Positions 22,403 through 34,907 are shown, counted from the first letter of the stretch. The stretch is DNA of 64,000 nt from Pandoraea commovens (GCF_902459615.1 NZ_CABPSA010000012.1:47979-111978), one strand, 5' to 3'. Numbers and translations: made by a program. Notes: generated by a model not told the origin, from the letters alone.

Positions 22403-23695
22403 TTGGACGCCTTGCCCTTATGGGCGCAGATCTGCGCCGTCGCCTTCCTGATCATCTGCTCGGGATTCTTTTCCATTTCCGAGACGAGCATGATGGCGCT
22501 CAACCGCCATCGACTGAAGCACCTCGTACGCATGAACGTACACGGCGCGCGCGCGACACAGGGATTGCTCTCTCGCACGGAAGACCTGCTCTCGACCATT
22601 CTCGTCGGCAATAACGTCATCAACACGGTCGTGCCGGTGCTCACCACGTCCATCGCGGTGCGCTACTTCGGCAACGACGCCATCACGCTGTCGATCGCGA
22701 CAGCAATGATCGCGCTGCTCATCATCATCTTCGCTGAGATCGGACCGAAGATCGTCGGCGCGACTTACCCCGACCGCATCGCCCTTTCCGTCAGCACGCC
22801 GCTCAAACCGATCGTGACGGCAGCGAAGCCGCTCGTGTGGGTGCTCAACACGTTCGTGCGCGGCATGCTGCGCGTGCTGCGCATCGATACGCGCACTGCG
22901 GCGAGCGAGACGCGCCTGACCACCGAAGAACTGCGCACCATCGTGCTCGAAGCTGGCAACTACATGCCGACTAAGCCACGTAGCGTGCTGCTCAATCTGC
23001 TCGATCTCGAGAACATCGCAGTCGACGACGTGATGGTGCCGCGCGCGCGCATCGAAGCGCTCGATATCTCAGCGCCCCTCGACACGATCCTCTCGCAACT
23101 CGAAACCTGTTATCACAACAAGCTACCCGTCTATGACGGCGACATCGATCGCATCGTCGGCATTCTGCCGGTGCGCCGTACGCTCTCCGCGTTGCGTCAC
23201 CCGGACGATCTCACAGTCGATACGTTGCGCGCGTTGCTCGTCGAACCGTATTTCATTCCGAGCGATACCCCCGCGCTGCGACAGTTGCAGTACTTCCAGG
23301 AAAACCATCGACGCGTGGGACTCGTGGTCAACGAGTACGGCGAAGTCGAAGGGCTGGTGACGACCGAGGACATCATCGAGGAACTCATCGGCGAGTTCAC
23401 GACGAGCGTACCGGGTGCCGGCGGCAGCCGTTCGGGGTGGACGGCGGACGACGATTGTCTGGTCGGCGGTGGCGTGGGTCTTCGCGATCTGAACCGGCGA
23501 CTGGGACTGCATCTGCCGACCGACGGGCCGAAGACACTCAACGGCCTGATTCTCGAAGTGCTGCGCGAAATTCCCGAAGCGTCCGTCAGTCTCGAGATCG
23601 ACGGCGTGCGTATGGAAATCGTGCAGATCGATAACCAGGCGATCAAAACGGTACGCCTGTTCAAACCGACGGCGCGGGCCGCGCATCACGACTAA
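22403..23695 (+). CDS. HlyC/CorC (CNNM-CBS) family transporter
   Basis: The order of domains is a DUF21/CNNM membrane domain with about four helices (GFFSISETSMMALNRHRL near the N-terminus), a CBS pair in the middle, and a C-terminal CorC_HlyC transporter-associated domain. Family members are linked to magnesium or cobalt export. The start is uncertain. ATG at 22310 gives 461 residues but lies upstream of the extended -10 at 22351-22359, so I prefer TTG at 22403 (430 residues, MDALPLWAQI). Neither has a good ribosome site. It is followed by the pil genes after 141 bp. Confidence 0.9.
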   Translation: MDALPLWAQICAVAFLIICSGFFSISETSMMALNRHRLKHLVRMNVHGARATQGLLSRTEDLLSTILVGNNVINTVVPVLTTSIAVRYFGNDAITLSIATAMIALLIIIFAEIGPKIVGATYPDRIALSVSTPLKPIVTAAKPLVWVLNTFVRGMLRVLRIDTRTAASETRLTTEELRTIVLEAGNYMPTKPRSVLLNLLDLENIAVDDVMVPRARIEALDISAPLDTILSQLETCYHNKLPVYDGDIDRIVGILPVRRTLSALRHPDDLTVDTLRALLVEPYFIPSDTPALRQLQYFQENHRRVGLVVNEYGEVEGLVTTEDIIEELIGEFTTSVPGAGGSRSGWTADDDCLVGGGVGLRDLNRRLGLHLPTDGPKTLNGLILEVLREIPEASVSLEIDGVRMEIVQIDNQAIKTVRLFKPTARAAHHD

Positions 23696-23836
23696 AGCTA
23701 CGCGAACGACGTGAGGCGATCACGTCGTAGCCGTTCACTGCCCGTCACCTACCGCTATTTTTCAGGTTATTCCGATTGAGATACCGCAAGGATTTGACGA
23801 GACTGAAGCCTCACCCAGCTCTCGCCGAATCCTGTC

Positions 23837-24991
23837 ATGCCGCGTCAATCCATCGCCTCCGACGACGCCCTGCCGTCCACCACGCCACTGCAACGCCTTG
23901 AGCGAATACTGAGCGAAGCGATTCGTGCAGGCGCTTCCGATATCCATTTCGAACCGATGGCGCAGCGCTTTCGGGTACGCCTGCGTATCGATGGCCGCTT
24001 GCAAGAGCATGACGACGTTCCGCTGACAGCGCGCGACATGTTGGTCTCGCGTCTGAAGGTGCTCGCGAATCTCGACATCGCACAAAAGCGCTTGCCTCAA
24101 GACGGACGCATGGTGTGGCGCGAAGCGGGCGAACCGGTCGAGTGCCGCGTGAGTGCGCTCCCCACCCTGCACGGCGAGAAACTGGTGGTGCGCCTGCTCG
24201 ATGGCGCGAAAGTCCCCCTCTCGCTTGAAGGTCTCGGTTATTCGCCGGTGCAATACCTCGCGCTCACGCAGGCGATTGCCCGGCCGCACGGCCTCATCTT
24301 GCTGACAGGCCCGACGGGCAGCGGCAAGACCGTATCGCTCTATAGTTGCCTGCGACGTCTGAACGATGCGTCGCGCAACATCGTCACCATCGAAGATCCG
24401 GTGGAAATTCGCCTGGCCGGTATCACGCAGGTCAATCTCAACGAACGCGCCGGTCTCGACTTTGCAACGGCCTTACGTGCGTTTCTGCGTCAGGATCCAG
24501 ACGTCCTCGTCGTGGGCGAAATTCGCGATGCACGGACCGCCGAAATCGCCATACAGGCCGCGCAGACCGGTCACCTTGTGTTTGCCACCGTTCACGCCAA
24601 CGACGCGCCAAGCACGCTCGCGCGGCTGTTCGATCTCGGCGTCGCCCCGTTCAATCTGTCGTCGACGTTGCTGCTGGTCAGCGCACAGCGCCTGCTCAGG
24701 CGACGATGCCCGGCCGGGTGCGAGCCGTCCGGCACAACGAAGACGGCAACGAACCGCACGGACACCTGCATGCGCTGTCACGGCACCGGTTTTACAGGGC
24801 GCATCGGCGCGTTTCAGGTGATGCCGATCAGCGCCACGCAGGCGATCAACATTGCACAGGCACGCAGTCCGCACGAGCTGGCGGCGCAGGCGCGCAGCGA
24901 AGGCGTCATGACGCTAAGAGAAGCCGGGTTGTGGCATGTCGATGCAGGCGCTGTCGCTCAGGAGGATGTCGATGCGACGCTGCCCGCTTGA
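23837..24991 (+). CDS. Short GspE/PilB-type secretion ATPase
   Basis: This is a hexameric ATPase of the type IV pilus / type II secretion class that powers fibre assembly. The 384-residue protein has a Walker A (GPTGSGKT, residues 158-165), an Asp box (IEDPVE), Walker B (VLVVGEIRD, 223-231) and a His box (TGHLVFATVHAND). A zinc tetracysteine lies at C291, C295, C311 and C314, typical of assembly rather than retraction ATPases. It lacks the roughly 160-180 residue N1/MshEN domain of usual PilB proteins (about 560 residues), so it is an N-terminally reduced form. pilC-like and pilD-like genes follow. I call it PilB-like without assigning the symbol firmly. Confidence 0.88.
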   Translation: MPRQSIASDDALPSTTPLQRLERILSEAIRAGASDIHFEPMAQRFRVRLRIDGRLQEHDDVPLTARDMLVSRLKVLANLDIAQKRLPQDGRMVWREAGEPVECRVSALPTLHGEKLVVRLLDGAKVPLSLEGLGYSPVQYLALTQAIARPHGLILLTGPTGSGKTVSLYSCLRRLNDASRNIVTIEDPVEIRLAGITQVNLNERAGLDFATALRAFLRQDPDVLVVGEIRDARTAEIAIQAAQTGHLVFATVHANDAPSTLARLFDLGVAPFNLSSTLLLVSAQRLLRRRCPAGCEPSGTTKTATNRTDTCMRCHGTGFTGRIGAFQVMPISATQAINIAQARSPHELAAQARSEGVMTLREAGLWHVDAGAVAQEDVDATLPA

Positions 24992-25077
24992 TGCCACTGA
25001 GATGCGAACGACGACACAAAGCATGCGCCACTGCCCCGCCAATGGCGACCACCGATCATGTCGGGCGTAGGTGCCGC

Positions 25078-26304
25078 ATGACGACATCGACACATTTGCA
25101 GCGATGGCGATGGCAAGGCCGCGACGCCGACGGACGGCGTCTTCACGGAGCCGTGATCGCTCACGGCGAGGCAGCCGCCCGACTGGCGTTGCGACATCGG
25201 CATCCGCAGTTGGCCGTCACACAACTGCGTCCGCAGCGCCGCCACTCATCTGCCGCACGCACACGCCCAGCAGACGCGACCGACCTCGTGCGACGTCTTG
25301 CGACATTGCTCGGCGCAGGCGTGCCACTGAGCGCCGCCCTCGACGTGCTCGCCAGAGGTGCGCACACACGCGGCCTCAAACGGCTGGCCGCCACCATCGC
25401 CGAGGATGTCGCCCTCGGACATCCGCTCGCGCAGGCGATGGCGCATGCCAGCCGTCGGTTCAGCAGCGTCGATTGTCAGTTGATCGCGGCGGGCGAACTG
25501 AGCGGCCAGCTCGGCCCGACGCTGGCAAGGCTGAGCGCACAGTACGATCACTTGCAAAGCGTTCGCGACAAACTTCAACGCGCACTCGCCTATCCGCTGA
25601 CCGTATTGGCGGTGGCCATCGCCGTCGTCATCGCGCTCCTGCAATGGGTGATTCCGGAGTTCGAACGGCTATTCGCGAGTGCTGCCGGCGGTGGCGTGCC
25701 GTTGCCGCCGTTGACCCGCTGGCTCATCGACGCCTCACGCGCGTCGCTCGACAACGGTCACTGGGTGCTGGCGAGCACAGGCGCCGCCGGACTGGTCGTC
25801 GCTGCGGGATTGCGGCGAAGTCTATCGCTGCGACGTCATCGCGACCGGCTGTTGCTGCGGCTACCCGGCGTAGGCAAGATTCTTCGGATGATGAGCGCCG
25901 CGCGATGGGCCAGAACCCTCGGCACGCTCCTTGACGCCGGCGTCGCACTGCCCGACGCCATGGACGCCGCCGCCAGCGCTTGCGGCAATCTCGTGATGCA
26001 GCGATCGGCGCACGACGTGCATCGCAAAGTGGCCCGGGGCGAGCGTCTGGCGACGGCATTGGAGGGCGACGAACACTGGCCGCTGGCCGTGGCGCAACTG
26101 GTCGTCATTGGAGAGGAATCGGGTACACTCGGGCGCATGCTCAATCAGGCCGCCGGCCTGCTCGACGAGGAAGCGTCTCATGCGCTGGTCAGTACCTGCG
26201 CAACGCTAGAACCCATGATGATTACGTTGCTCGGCCTGCTGATCGGCGGCATGGTCCTCGCCATGTACCTGCCGATGTTCCAACTCGGATACGGTGTCGC
26301 ATGA
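25078..26304 (+). CDS. pilC: Type II secretion F / PilC family inner membrane platform protein
   Basis: PilC is the polytopic platform at the base of the pilus that the ATPase acts on. The protein (408 residues) carries two T2SF domains (starting about residues 70 and 270) and three membrane helices (two central, one C-terminal). The C-terminal YLPMFQLG motif is typical of the family. The frame is open far upstream inside the previous gene. ATG at 25078 with AGGT nine bases before it gives the family-like start; ATG at 25042 is an alternative. The stop overlaps the next gene's start by ATGA, so translation is coupled. Confidence 0.9.
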   Translation: MTTSTHLQRWRWQGRDADGRRLHGAVIAHGEAAARLALRHRHPQLAVTQLRPQRRHSSAARTRPADATDLVRRLATLLGAGVPLSAALDVLARGAHTRGLKRLAATIAEDVALGHPLAQAMAHASRRFSSVDCQLIAAGELSGQLGPTLARLSAQYDHLQSVRDKLQRALAYPLTVLAVAIAVVIALLQWVIPEFERLFASAAGGGVPLPPLTRWLIDASRASLDNGHWVLASTGAAGLVVAAGLRRSLSLRRHRDRLLLRLPGVGKILRMMSAARWARTLGTLLDAGVALPDAMDAAASACGNLVMQRSAHDVHRKVARGERLATALEGDEHWPLAVAQLVVIGEESGTLGRMLNQAAGLLDEEASHALVSTCATLEPMMITLLGLLIGGMVLAMYLPMFQLGYGVA

Positions 26305-27161
26305 ACGCCATGAATGGCTACGCCGAGCTGCTTCTCGTCGACTGGCTCGCGCAACTCTCTCCCCACTGGCGTCTCGCATTGTTTGCGGTTTCCGGCGTGA
26401 TTGCCGGACTGCTCATCGATGTCGTCGTGCGACGGGTGCCTGCCGCCATCGAGCGCGCATGGCTCGAAGAATTGCAGGCCGCCGAAAGCTCGGACACCCA
26501 CGCCCTGCCTGCCGCATCCCCCCAGCTCTCCCCCCTTGCGCTTGCCTCGACCAGCGAGATGTCGGGCGTCGGCGCGGTCAACCTGCCCGTCGCACTGTCC
26601 GACCCCGCACCGTCGCGCCGATGGCAACTCGCGCTGCTCAGCGGCGTGCTGAGTGTCGCCATCTCCTGGCGCTTTGGGCCGACATGGCAGAGCGTCGGCG
26701 CGCTCGGACTTGTCTGGGCGCTGATCGCCCTTGCCTACATCGATCACGACACGCAGCTGCTGCCTGACATCCTCACGCTCCCACTGCTTTGGGCCGGATT
26801 GCTTTGTAACCTCGGTCATTGGTTTGCCAGCCTGCCGTCGGCCGTCATCGGCGCGGCAGCGGGCTACATGAGTCTCTGGGCGATGTATTGGGTGTACTGG
26901 TGGATACGACGTCGTGAAGGGATGGGATTCGGCGACTTCAAACTTTTCGCGGCGCTTGGTGCGTGGTTCGGCTGGACGGCGCTACCGCAAATTCTGCTCG
27001 TCGCGTGCGTGCTCGCTATTGTCATTGCGGGCAGCGCATGGCTGATGGGACGCTTACGCGGCGATCAGATGTTTCCTTTCGGCGCGTTTCTTGCGGCCGC
27101 AGGTGTCGTCACGCTCTTCGGTGGCGACAGCCTCATGCTCTGGATCGGAGGAACTCCATGA
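26301..27161 (+). CDS. pilD: Prepilin peptidase (PilD family) lacking the cysteine motif
   Basis: PilD cleaves the leader of type IV prepilins in the inner membrane and usually also methylates the new N-terminus. The aspartyl protease half is intact: D148 in [10 protein letters not shown] and D212 in GFGDFK, within a set of membrane helices. The N-terminal methyltransferase part is abnormal. The tetracysteine (two CxxC pairs) that should follow the first helix is absent and replaced by an Ala/Pro/Ser-rich stretch (residues 48-105). The GSFLNVV motif is reduced to AGLLIDVV. At 286 residues the length is usual. It overlaps pilC by 4 bp and coaE by 4 bp. Peptidase activity is likely, methylation doubtful. 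Confidence 0.88.
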   Translation: MNAMNGYAELLLVDWLAQLSPHWRLALFAVSGVIAGLLIDVVVRRVPAAIERAWLEELQAAESSDTHALPAASPQLSPLALASTSEMSGVGAVNLPVALSDPAPSRRWQLALLSGVLSVAISWRFGPTWQSVGALGLVWALIALAYIDHDTQLLPDILTLPLLWAGLLCNLGHWFASLPSAVIGAAAGYMSLWAMYWVYWWIRRREGMGFGDFKLFAALGAWFGWTALPQILLVACVLAIVIAGSAWLMGRLRGDQMFPFGAFLAAAGVVTLFGGDSLMLWIGGTP

Positions 27162-27772
27162 CTTACGCCATCGGCCTAACCGGCGGCATCGGTAGCGGCA
27201 AGACGACCGTCGCCAATCTGTTTGCCACGCATGGCATCGCCATCATCGATACCGACGCCATCGCGCACAGCATCACCGCCCCGGGCGGTGCGGCGATGCC
27301 CGCGATCCGCCGGGACTTCGGCGATGCCTTCGTTGCACCTGACGGCTCACTCGACCGTGCGCGCATGCGCGAAGCGGTGTTCTCGGACAACGCCGCAAAA
27401 GCCCGTTTGGAGGCAATCACCCATCCGCTCATACGCACGGAGTGCGAGCGTGCTGCGGCCGAAGCCGAAGGGCCCTATCTGATTTTCGTCGTGCCGTTGT
27501 TAGTCGAGTCCGGCACATGGCGCGAGCGGGTGCAGCGCATCCTCGTTGTCGATTGCACCGAGGAGACGCAGATTGCTCGCGTCATGTCGCGCAATCGGTT
27601 CACACGCGAGCAGGTGAAGGCCATCATGGCACGTCAGGCGTCACGGGCGCAGCGACTCGCCGTGGCGGACGACATCATCGACAACGACACGCAGCAGGCA
27701 CCGCTCGCCCCCCAGGTCGACCGTCTGCACGCGGCCTATCTTCAGTTCGCCAGACAGACCGGCGGCGAGTGA
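27158..27772 (+). CDS. coaE: Dephospho-CoA kinase
   Basis: CoaE performs the last step of coenzyme A synthesis, phosphorylating the 3'-OH of dephospho-CoA. The 204-residue protein has the P-loop GGIGSGKTT at residues 8-16, DTDAIAH, and the CoA-binding FVVPLLVE region. ATG at 27158 overlaps the pilD stop (ATGA) and has GGAGG upstream. The order pilB-pilC-pilD-coaE-zapD-yacG is widespread in proteobacteria. Confidence 0.97.
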   Translation: MTYAIGLTGGIGSGKTTVANLFATHGIAIIDTDAIAHSITAPGGAAMPAIRRDFGDAFVAPDGSLDRARMREAVFSDNAAKARLEAITHPLIRTECERAAAEAEGPYLIFVVPLLVESGTWRERVQRILVVDCTEETQIARVMSRNRFTREQVKAIMARQASRAQRLAVADDIIDNDTQQAPLAPQVDRLHAAYLQFARQTGGE

Positions 27773-27874
27773 TTTCGCGTCACGGCACATCGGAATACCG
27801 ATGTCTGGAGGTATGTCGGGAGGCATTTCATGCAGGTGTCTTGCATTCGGTGCCCAATTGAGCGCCCACTCGCG

Positions 27875-27904
27875 TTGCAACCCGACAGATTCCCGCATTA
27901 GAAT
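27875..27904 (+). promoter_or_regulatory. Promoter for zapD-yacG
   Basis: TTGCAA (27875-27880), an 18-bp spacer and TAGAAT (27899-27904) place the transcript start near 27911. This leaves a leader of about 37 nt before the TTG start of zapD. Confidence 0.6.
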
Positions 27905-27947
27905 GTCGCCATTACGCTGAAAAGCGCCAACTTTTGGGCCAACGCGC

Positions 27948-28703
27948 TTGATCCTGTACGAATATCCGCTCAACGAACGCATTCGCACGCTGCTTCGGCT
28001 AGAAGAGCTGTTCGGGCGCTTTGCCTTTTTCGTCGGACAGGATCAGCCGCTCGATCATCACGCGGCCCTGATCACGATGTTCGAGATTGCCGACATCGCC
28101 GGTCGCACCGATCTGAAGAACGAGCTGGTCAAGGAACTCGACCGGCAACGTCAGACGCTGCAGACCTATCGCGGCAATCCCGATATCGCCTCCGACGCGC
28201 TCGAACAATTCATCGGCGAAGTCGAGCTGGCCATCGCGAACCTCAACCAGATTCCCGGCAAACCCGGCCAGCACCTGAACGACAACGAGTGGCTTGCCAG
28301 CATTCGCAGCCGTTCGGTCATTCCGGGTGGCACCTGCCGTTTCGATCTGCCGTCGTATTACGCCTGGCGTCACAACGATGCCGAGCAGCGCCGTCACGAC
28401 ATCGATAAGTGGATCGGCCCGCTGTTCCCGATTCGCGATGCCATCAGCATCGTGCTGGGGCTGGCGCGCGAGTCCGGCCATGCCAGCAAGGCGATGGCGC
28501 AGCAGGGCAGCTATCAGCAGATGCTCACCGGCCGCGTCTATCAACTGATGCAGGTGCGTGTCGCCGCCGACCTTCGCGTCATTCCGGAGGCCAGCGCCAA
28601 CAAGTACATGCTATGGGTGCGCTTCACGACGCAGGACGGCGATCTGAAGCCGCGTCCGGTCGACAGCGACGTGCCGTTCCTGCTCACCCTCTGCAATTTG
28701 TAA
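27948..28703 (+). CDS. zapD: Cell division protein ZapD
   Basis: ZapD binds the C-terminal tail of FtsZ and bundles its filaments. The 251-residue protein starts [22 protein letters not shown], the conserved family N-terminus, and this fixes the start at TTG 27948, a rare start codon that suggests modest translation. It is all-helical for the first 110 residues and then beta-rich. It has its own promoter at 27875-27904 and is followed after 4 bp by yacG. Confidence 0.95.
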   Translation: MILYEYPLNERIRTLLRLEELFGRFAFFVGQDQPLDHHAALITMFEIADIAGRTDLKNELVKELDRQRQTLQTYRGNPDIASDALEQFIGEVELAIANLNQIPGKPGQHLNDNEWLASIRSRSVIPGGTCRFDLPSYYAWRHNDAEQRRHDIDKWIGPLFPIRDAISIVLGLARESGHASKAMAQQGSYQQMLTGRVYQLMQVRVAADLRVIPEASANKYMLWVRFTTQDGDLKPRPVDSDVPFLLTLCNL

Positions 28704-28707
28704 GCCA

Positions 28708-28902
28708 ATGACGAGCGTCGTGAACTGCCCGACCTGCGGCAAGAAAGTCGTCTGGAGTCCGCAAGCCAAATTCCGCCCGTTCTGCTCGGAACGCTGCAAG
28801 CAGATCGATATGGGTGCGTGGGCGGCGGAGAAGTACACCATCCCGTCCGAATCGCCGGAAGATCCCTCTCAGGAATCGCCGCTCGACCCGACACAACGCT
28901 AA
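28708..28902 (+). CDS. yacG: DNA gyrase inhibitor YacG, zinc-binding
   Basis: The 64-residue protein has the four zinc cysteines of YacG (CPTCG at residues 7-11 and CSERC at 27-31). It has a conserved [12 protein letters not shown] segment and a short acidic/proline tail. In E. coli YacG blocks DNA gyrase by binding GyrB. It is co-transcribed with zapD and followed by a terminator. Confidence 0.95.
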   Translation: MTSVVNCPTCGKKVVWSPQAKFRPFCSERCKQIDMGAWAAEKYTIPSESPEDPSQESPLDPTQR

Positions 28903-28932
28903 GTGCTGACGGACGCGCACCGGGCGCCATAG

Positions 28933-28969
28933 AAAAAGCCGTTTCGACATCCATCGAAACGGCTTTTTT
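28933..28969 (+). terminator. Intrinsic terminator of zapD-yacG
   Basis: A 15-bp stem AAAAAGCCGTTTCGA with its complement has a 6-base loop and is followed by T residues. Confidence 0.92.
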
Positions 28970-29038
28970 GCATTTCCAGGTTCAGCGGAACTGACCCGCA
29001 TTCGCCTCGCCTCCGCCCTCGGAGGCGTCATACATGCG

Positions 29039-29473
29039 TCAGGAGCGCTGCGCCAATTCCTCGGCGAGCCACGACAGCGGCGGCAACGCAGCGGGTAGCA
29101 ACGGCTCCACGCTCACCGGCGGATGCTCCCACGCGAGGGCCTGCCCTTCCTTGCCATGCGGCTCGCCCTGCCATGCCGTCACCTTGCAGAAGTGCAGACG
29201 CACATACGCATGCGGGTAGTCGTGTTCGAGGACGCGCCACGGCGCGCAGCGCTCGACCGTGACCCCCAATTCTTCGTGCAGCTCGCGAGCGAGCGCCGCC
29301 GCCACCGACTCGCCCGCTTCGAGCTTGCCGCCCGGGAACTCCCAGTAACCGGCGTACGGCTTGCCCTCGGGACGCTGCCCAAGTAGCACCGCGCCATCCG
29401 GGCGCACCATGACGCCAACGGCCACTTCCGTGACCGGACGCCCGTCCGGCGCCGTTCGTTTCGAATCTGTCAT
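29039..29473 (-). CDS. mutT: MutT-type Nudix hydrolase (8-oxo-dGTP diphosphatase)
   Basis: MutT hydrolyses 8-oxo-dGTP and prevents A:T to C:G transversions. The protein (144 residues) has the Nudix box GGKLEAGESVAAALARELHE and the MutT-like YWEFPGGK before it. The frame extends upstream to 29617, overlapping the neighbouring gene; ATG at 29473 or 29485 is more likely. It lies 79 bp downstream of the DUF815 ATPase gene on the same strand. The neighbourhood argJ-DUF815-mutT downstream of secA is typical of Burkholderiales and supports the MutT name. Confidence 0.88.
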   Translation of the reverse strand: MTDSKRTAPDGRPVTEVAVGVMVRPDGAVLLGQRPEGKPYAGYWEFPGGKLEAGESVAAALARELHEELGVTVERCAPWRVLEHDYPHAYVRLHFCKVTAWQGEPHGKEGQALAWEHPPVSVEPLLPAALPPLSWLAEELAQRS

Positions 29474-29552
29474 ATCGCTACGCATTGCTGAATTTCGGGA
29501 TCGGGCAAACCGCGGTCCGGGGCATCCCCGGACAACGCCTTCCGCCCAATCG

Positions 29553-30434
29553 TTACGATGCCTGTGCCGCGCCTCGCTGCTTGCCCGCCCAATCGCGCGC
29601 AAACTGGAATGCCACACGGCCCGAGCGCGAACCGCGCTCCAATGCCCAGATCAGCGCTTCCTGACGCGCGCTTTCCGTCTGATCTGCCGGCACGCCGAAG
29701 TGTTGCAGCCAGTGGCCGACGATCGTCAGGTAGTCGTCCTGCTTGAACGGGTAGAAACTCACCCACAGGCCGAAGCGCTCGGACAGCGAGATCTTCTCTT
29801 CGATCACTTCGCCCGGATGAATCTCGCCGTCGTCGGTGTGACGATAGCTCTCGTTGTCCTTCATGTACTCCGGCAACAGGTGACGGCGGTTGGACGTCGC
29901 GTAAATCAGCACGTTGTCCGACTGCGCGGCCACTGAACCGTCGAGCGCCACCTTGAGCGCCTTGTAACCCGATTCGCCGTCTTCGAACGACAGGTCGTCG
30001 CAGAACACGACGAAGCGTTCCGGACGTTGCGAAATCAAGTCGACGATGTCGCCCAGATCGGTCAGGTCGTCCTTGTCGACTTCGATCAGACGCAGCCCTT
30101 CCGACGCGTATTGATTCAGACAAGCCTTGATCAGCGACGACTTGCCGGTGCCGCGTGCGCCGGTCAGCAGCACGTTATTGGCCGGTTCGCCACGCACGAA
30201 CTGACGCGTGTTTTGCTCGATCAGCGCCTTCTGACGTTCGATGTTCTGCAGGTCGCTTAGCGTAATGGAGGAGACGTGCGCGACGGGCTGCAGAAACCCG
30301 CGGCCCTGCTTCTTGCGCCAGCGAAACGCCGTGGCGACGCTCCAGTCGATCTCAGGGGTCGCCGGGGGCAGCATTGCCTCCAGCCGGGCCAGCACGCCTT
30401 CTGCGCGCGTCAGGAACTGTTCCAGTTTGTCCAT
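29553..30434 (-). CDS. DUF815 AAA-type ATPase
   Basis: The 293-residue protein has a Walker A (GARGTGKSS), a Walker B (FVVFCDDLSFE) and a sensor-like ATSNRRHL, the DUF815 family layout. Its role is unknown; family members are stand-alone AAA proteins. ATG at 30434. It lies between argJ and mutT with 251 bp upstream, in which only the argJ hairpin is seen. Confidence 0.88.
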   Translation of the reverse strand: MDKLEQFLTRAEGVLARLEAMLPPATPEIDWSVATAFRWRKKQGRGFLQPVAHVSSITLSDLQNIERQKALIEQNTRQFVRGEPANNVLLTGARGTGKSSLIKACLNQYASEGLRLIEVDKDDLTDLGDIVDLISQRPERFVVFCDDLSFEDGESGYKALKVALDGSVAAQSDNVLIYATSNRRHLLPEYMKDNESYRHTDDGEIHPGEVIEEKISLSERFGLWVSFYPFKQDDYLTIVGHWLQHFGVPADQTESARQEALIWALERGSRSGRVAFQFARDWAGKQRGAAQAS

Positions 30435-30629
30435 GCTTCGATATCCCCGCGCCGCTCATGGGCGCTCATGTCGATGCTTCGAGGTGTTGTCGTTTCCCTT
30501 CGCTGTGCGCCGCGGTGCTTTTGCCACCCGTCCGGCAGTCCAAACGTTGTTTCCGATGGACTCGCGTGCTTCGCTCATTCACTTCCACCGGCACATGGCC
30601 GACGCCGGTCAGGCATCGGTGCCATGCGC

Positions 30630-30676
30630 CGACGGCCCTCGCCTCCTGTGGGAGGCCTAGACCTTCAGGGCCGTCG
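30630..30676 (-). terminator. Nested hairpin after argJ
   Basis: CGACGGCCCT (30630-30639) pairs perfectly with AGGGCCGTCG (30667-30676), and an inner GCCTCC/GGAGGC stem is nested within. It begins 10 bases after the argJ stop but has no T run, so termination may need Rho, or the hairpin may only protect the 3' end. Confidence 0.5.
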
Positions 30677-30685
30677 CGTCGGGTC

Positions 30686-31915
30686 TCAGGAGCGGTAATC
30701 CGCGTTGATGCTCACGTAGTCGTGCGAGAGATCGCACGTCCACAGCGTAGCGGCCGCGTCGCCGCGACCCAGCACTACGCGTACCGTAATTTCGCTTTGC
30801 TTCATCACGCGCTGACCGTCCTCTTCGCGATAGTCAGCGTTGCGGCCACCGGCGCGCGCCACCAGCACATCGTCGAGATACAGGTCGATCTTGCTGACGT
30901 CGAGGTCATTCACGCCCGCATAGCCGATGGCGGCCAGAATACGGCCCAGATTCGGATCGGATGCGAAGAACGCGGTCTTCACCAGCGGCGAATGGCCGAT
31001 GGCATAAGCGATCTGACGGCACTCGGCCACGTCACGGCCACCTTCGACCGTCACGGTGATGAACTTGGTCGCGCCTTCGCCGTCGCGCACGATCAGTTGC
31101 GCCAGCTCTTGCGAGATCGACAGCAGCGCGTCGCGCAAGGCAGCGAACGCCGGGGTGTCCGTGCTGGCGATTTCCGGCAGTTCGGTCTGGCCCGTAGCGG
31201 CCACGATGAACGAATCGTTAGTGGAGGTATCGCCGTCGATGGTGATGGCGTTGAACGAGCGGTCGGCCACGTACTTCACCAGCGCGTCGAGCACCGGTTG
31301 TGCCACACGGGCGTTCGTGCCCACGAAGCCGAGCATGGTGGCCATGTTCGGCTTGATCATGCCCGCGCCCTTGCTCACCCCCGTCATCACGATCGTCTGG
31401 CCGTCGATCACGATCTGACGCGAGGCAGCCTTCGGCAGCGTGTCGGTCGTCATGATCGATTGTGCGGCTTCGAACCAGTGCGCCGGGGCAAGATTGGCGA
31501 TGGCCTGCGGCAGACCGGCGACCAGACGGTCGACCGGCAGCGGCTCGAGAATCACGCCCGTCGAGAACGGCAGGATCTGGTTGCTCGAGACCGACAGCAG
31601 CTTGGCAAGCGCGTCGCAGGTCGCGCGCGTGGCCAGCATGCCCGGCTCGCCGGTGCCCGCATTGGCGTTACCCGTATTGACGACGAGCGCGCGGATACCC
31701 GCATGGGCGGCCAGATGTTCCTTGCACACCGTCACCGGGGCGGCGCAGAAGCGATTGGTCGTGAAAACGCCCGATACCGTGCTGCCGGCAGCCAGTCGCA
31801 TGACCAGCACGTCCTTGCGGTTCGGTTTGCGGATATTGGCTTCGGCCCAGCCCAGTTCGACGCCCGGAACGGCGTGCAGTTGGGAGGCTTCGATCGAGGG
31901 GAAATTGACGGCCAT
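30686..31915 (-). CDS. argJ: Bifunctional glutamate N-acetyltransferase / amino-acid acetyltransferase ArgJ
   Basis: ArgJ transfers the acetyl group from N-acetylornithine to glutamate, closing the acetyl cycle of arginine synthesis; some members also use acetyl-CoA. The 409-residue precursor self-cleaves before T193 in [14 protein letters not shown], which is intact, giving alpha and beta chains. ATG at 31915 follows GAACCCCC, a poor ribosome site. It lies downstream of secA on the same strand across a hairpin. Confidence 0.97.
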   Translation of the reverse strand: MAVNFPSIEASQLHAVPGVELGWAEANIRKPNRKDVLVMRLAAGSTVSGVFTTNRFCAAPVTVCKEHLAAHAGIRALVVNTGNANAGTGEPGMLATRATCDALAKLLSVSSNQILPFSTGVILEPLPVDRLVAGLPQAIANLAPAHWFEAAQSIMTTDTLPKAASRQIVIDGQTIVMTGVSKGAGMIKPNMATMLGFVGTNARVAQPVLDALVKYVADRSFNAITIDGDTSTNDSFIVAATGQTELPEIASTDTPAFAALRDALLSISQELAQLIVRDGEGATKFITVTVEGGRDVAECRQIAYAIGHSPLVKTAFFASDPNLGRILAAIGYAGVNDLDVSKIDLYLDDVLVARAGGRNADYREEDGQRVMKQSEITVRVVLGRGDAAATLWTCDLSHDYVSINADYRS

Positions 31916-32050
31916 GGGGGTTCGCCCGCGAGAGGTAAGGGTTCAAGCACCCGCCCTGGCGATGTCGGCACGACAGCCCGACGGGGCGGCGGTTGATCGG
32001 TGCGGCCGGTTTCGGGGCTTTGCGAACCCTCAAAAACCGGCGCTACAAAT

Positions 32051-32083
32051 GACGCGGCGCCGATAAAGTGTCGGCGCCGCGTC
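32051..32083 (-). terminator. 13-bp perfect hairpin after secA
   Basis: GACGCGGCGCCGA (32051-32063) pairs with TCGGCGCCGCGTC (32071-32083) around a 7-base loop, 14 bases after the secA stop. No T run follows directly. It is probably the secA transcript end. Confidence 0.6.
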
Positions 32084-32096
32084 GATCGTTCACATC

Positions 32097-34907
<2,811 letters not shown>

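Noticed and set aside
24346-25077. Upstream extension of the pilC frame inside the ATPase gene
   Set aside because: The extension is an out-of-frame translation of the ATPase gene; the T2SF homology starts only after ATG 25078.
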